Below are positions 5,922 through 6,641 of a stretch of 6,641 nucleotides of DNA, piece by piece. The stretch is taken from the NCBI GenBank assembly GCA_035656335.1, contig DASRSS010000036.1:1-6641 (forward strand). Direction: 5' to 3'. Made by a program: the position numbers and the translations under genes. The stretch is from DASRSS01 sp035656335. GTDB lineage: Bacteria > Actinomycetota > Actinomycetes > Mycobacteriales > Jatrophihabitantaceae. Under the pieces are notes generated by a model, which saw only the letters and a list, made by a program, of their open reading frames with translations, was not told the origin of the DNA and did no database searches. Positions within the stretch are counted from its first letter, which is position 1, and each line of letters starts with the position of its first letter.

Positions 5922-6641
5922 TCACACCAGCTCCAGATCCGAGATCAGCCACGTCCCGTCGGCCTGCCGCTGCAGCGTCATGGTCAGCCGGTTCCGGTCC
6001 ACGCGCGGCTTGCTGGACTGGGTCGTGGTCACCGTCTGGTCCAGGAAAAGCACCACCACCGCCTGTTTTCCGGTGACCGAGCTGACCCCGGCGCCCTGGA
6101 CGGTGGCCGTCGACCGGCCCTTGTACTTCACGATCACGCTCTTGAGCTGCTGGCTGATCTGCGCGTACTTGTCGGCGAAGCTTTTCGTCAGATGTGAGGA
6201 GACCAGCTGGAAGTCGTGATCCAGCTTGGCGTAGTTGTAGGAACCGAAGTCGACGGCGTACTTCCTGGCCGAGCTGAGCGCGCTCTCGCGCAGGCTCTGC
6301 AGCTGCGACAGGCCGTTCGCGTCGCGCCGTGCGGTGGCGAGCTGGTCGTCCCGGTGGCCGAGGTCGACGGCGACCAGCGCCAGCGCCACCGCGAGCCCGA
6401 CGATCACGACGCCGGCGGCGACCAGCAGCCAGCCGAGCCGGCCGCGGCCGGGGCCGGAGGCGTCCCCGCTCGCCGCGGCTTTCGCCTGACGTTGCTCCTC
6501 GGCGCGCTCGGCGGCCCGCTGCTCGGCCAGCCGCAGCTGGGCGGCCTTGGCCTCCAGCCTCTCGGCGCGGGTGGGCTTGCGGCTCCGGCCGGACGGTTCC
6601 GGCGCCGAGCCGGACGCGTCCGCGCCGGCGGCCGGGTCGTC
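5922..6641 (-). CDS. Mce-associated-type membrane protein (partial, 5' end outside window)
   Basis: The frame is open from the window edge to a TGA at 5922, giving 239 visible residues. Residues 1-20 are acidic and small, likely disordered. Residues about 22-56 are rich in Ala, Arg, Glu and Gln (RAERLEAKAAQLRLAEQRAA), likely a long helix or coiled coil. Residues about 70-94 are one transmembrane helix (GWLLVAAGVVIVGLAVALAL). The rest (about 97-239) resembles the NTF2-like domain of Mce-associated proteins, with SYNYAKLDHDF, AVVVLFLDQTV and a C-terminal ADGTWLISDLELV. This gives cytoplasmic N-terminus and outer domain, matching the topology of Mce-associated proteins thought to stabilise Mce complexes. 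The GTG at 6405-6407 would start within the membrane helix, and no better start is visible, so the real start is upstream of the window. It lies 166 nt before mkl on the same strand. Family assignment is by pattern only. Confidence 0.75.
   Translation of the reverse strand, partial: DDPAAGADASGSAPEPSGRSRKPTRAERLEAKAAQLRLAEQRAAERAEEQRQAKAAASGDASGPGRGRLGWLLVAAGVVIVGLAVALALVAVDLGHRDDQLATARRDANGLSQLQSLRESALSSARKYAVDFGSYNYAKLDHDFQLVSSHLTKSFADKYAQISQQLKSVIVKYKGRSTATVQGAGVSSVTGKQAVVVLFLDQTVTTTQSSKPRVDRNRLTMTLQRQADGTWLISDLELV

Noticed and set aside
5922..6407. A shorter reading of the Mce-associated gene starting at the GTG at 6405-6407
   Set aside because: It would begin inside the transmembrane helix. 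The same frame continues upstream with a coherent helix and charged segment to the window edge.
1..6641. Insertion sequences, CRISPR arrays, tRNA or rRNA genes
   Set aside because: I saw no transposase motifs, spaced direct repeats or RNA gene signatures; coding genes fill nearly all the window and look intact.

Overview
The window is the 5' part of an Mce (mammalian cell entry) lipid-importer operon from a high-GC actinomycete. Every credible gene lies on the minus strand, so transcription runs from high to low coordinates. The GC-rich codons, GTG starts, YrbE/Mce protein families and Mce-associated membrane protein all point to Actinobacteria. The Mkl ATPase is the first gene of the cluster. 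In Mycobacterium this ATPase (mceG) is usually unlinked, so a non-mycobacterial lineage such as Pseudonocardiales, Streptomyces-like or Nocardioides-like is more likely. I cannot name a genus.

Layout in transcription order. A partial gene for an Mce-associated-type membrane protein occupies 6641-5922; its true start is beyond the window. A 166-nt intergenic gap (5921-5756) follows. It is the only real gap, it carries three short dyads, and it is the likely place for control of the operon. Then come mkl (ATPase, 5755-4607), yrbEA (permease, 4607-3831), yrbEB (permease, 3826-2987), mceA (2983-1664), mceB (1638-595) and the first 199 codons of mceC (598 to the window edge). Junctions are tight: TGATG at mkl/yrbEA, gaps of 4 and 3 nt at the next two, 25 nt at mceA/mceB, and ATGA at mceB/mceC. 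This indicates one co-transcribed and largely translation-coupled unit. The rest of mceC and probably mceD-F should follow outside the window.

How the parts work together, from knowledge of the family: Mkl hydrolyses ATP on the cytoplasmic face. YrbEA and YrbEB form the membrane permease. The Mce proteins, each with an N-terminal membrane anchor and an MCE domain, assemble outside the membrane into a hydrophobic conduit that carries lipids or sterols. Mce-associated proteins are thought to support the complex. The substrate cannot be read from this sequence.

The system is a recognised one, and I found no undescribed system. The less ordinary details are the dyads upstream of mkl, a three-copy 18-nt coding repeat in the tail of mkl, a 10-codon mini-ORF that exactly bridges mceA and mceB, and the Mce-associated gene lying upstream rather than downstream of the cluster.
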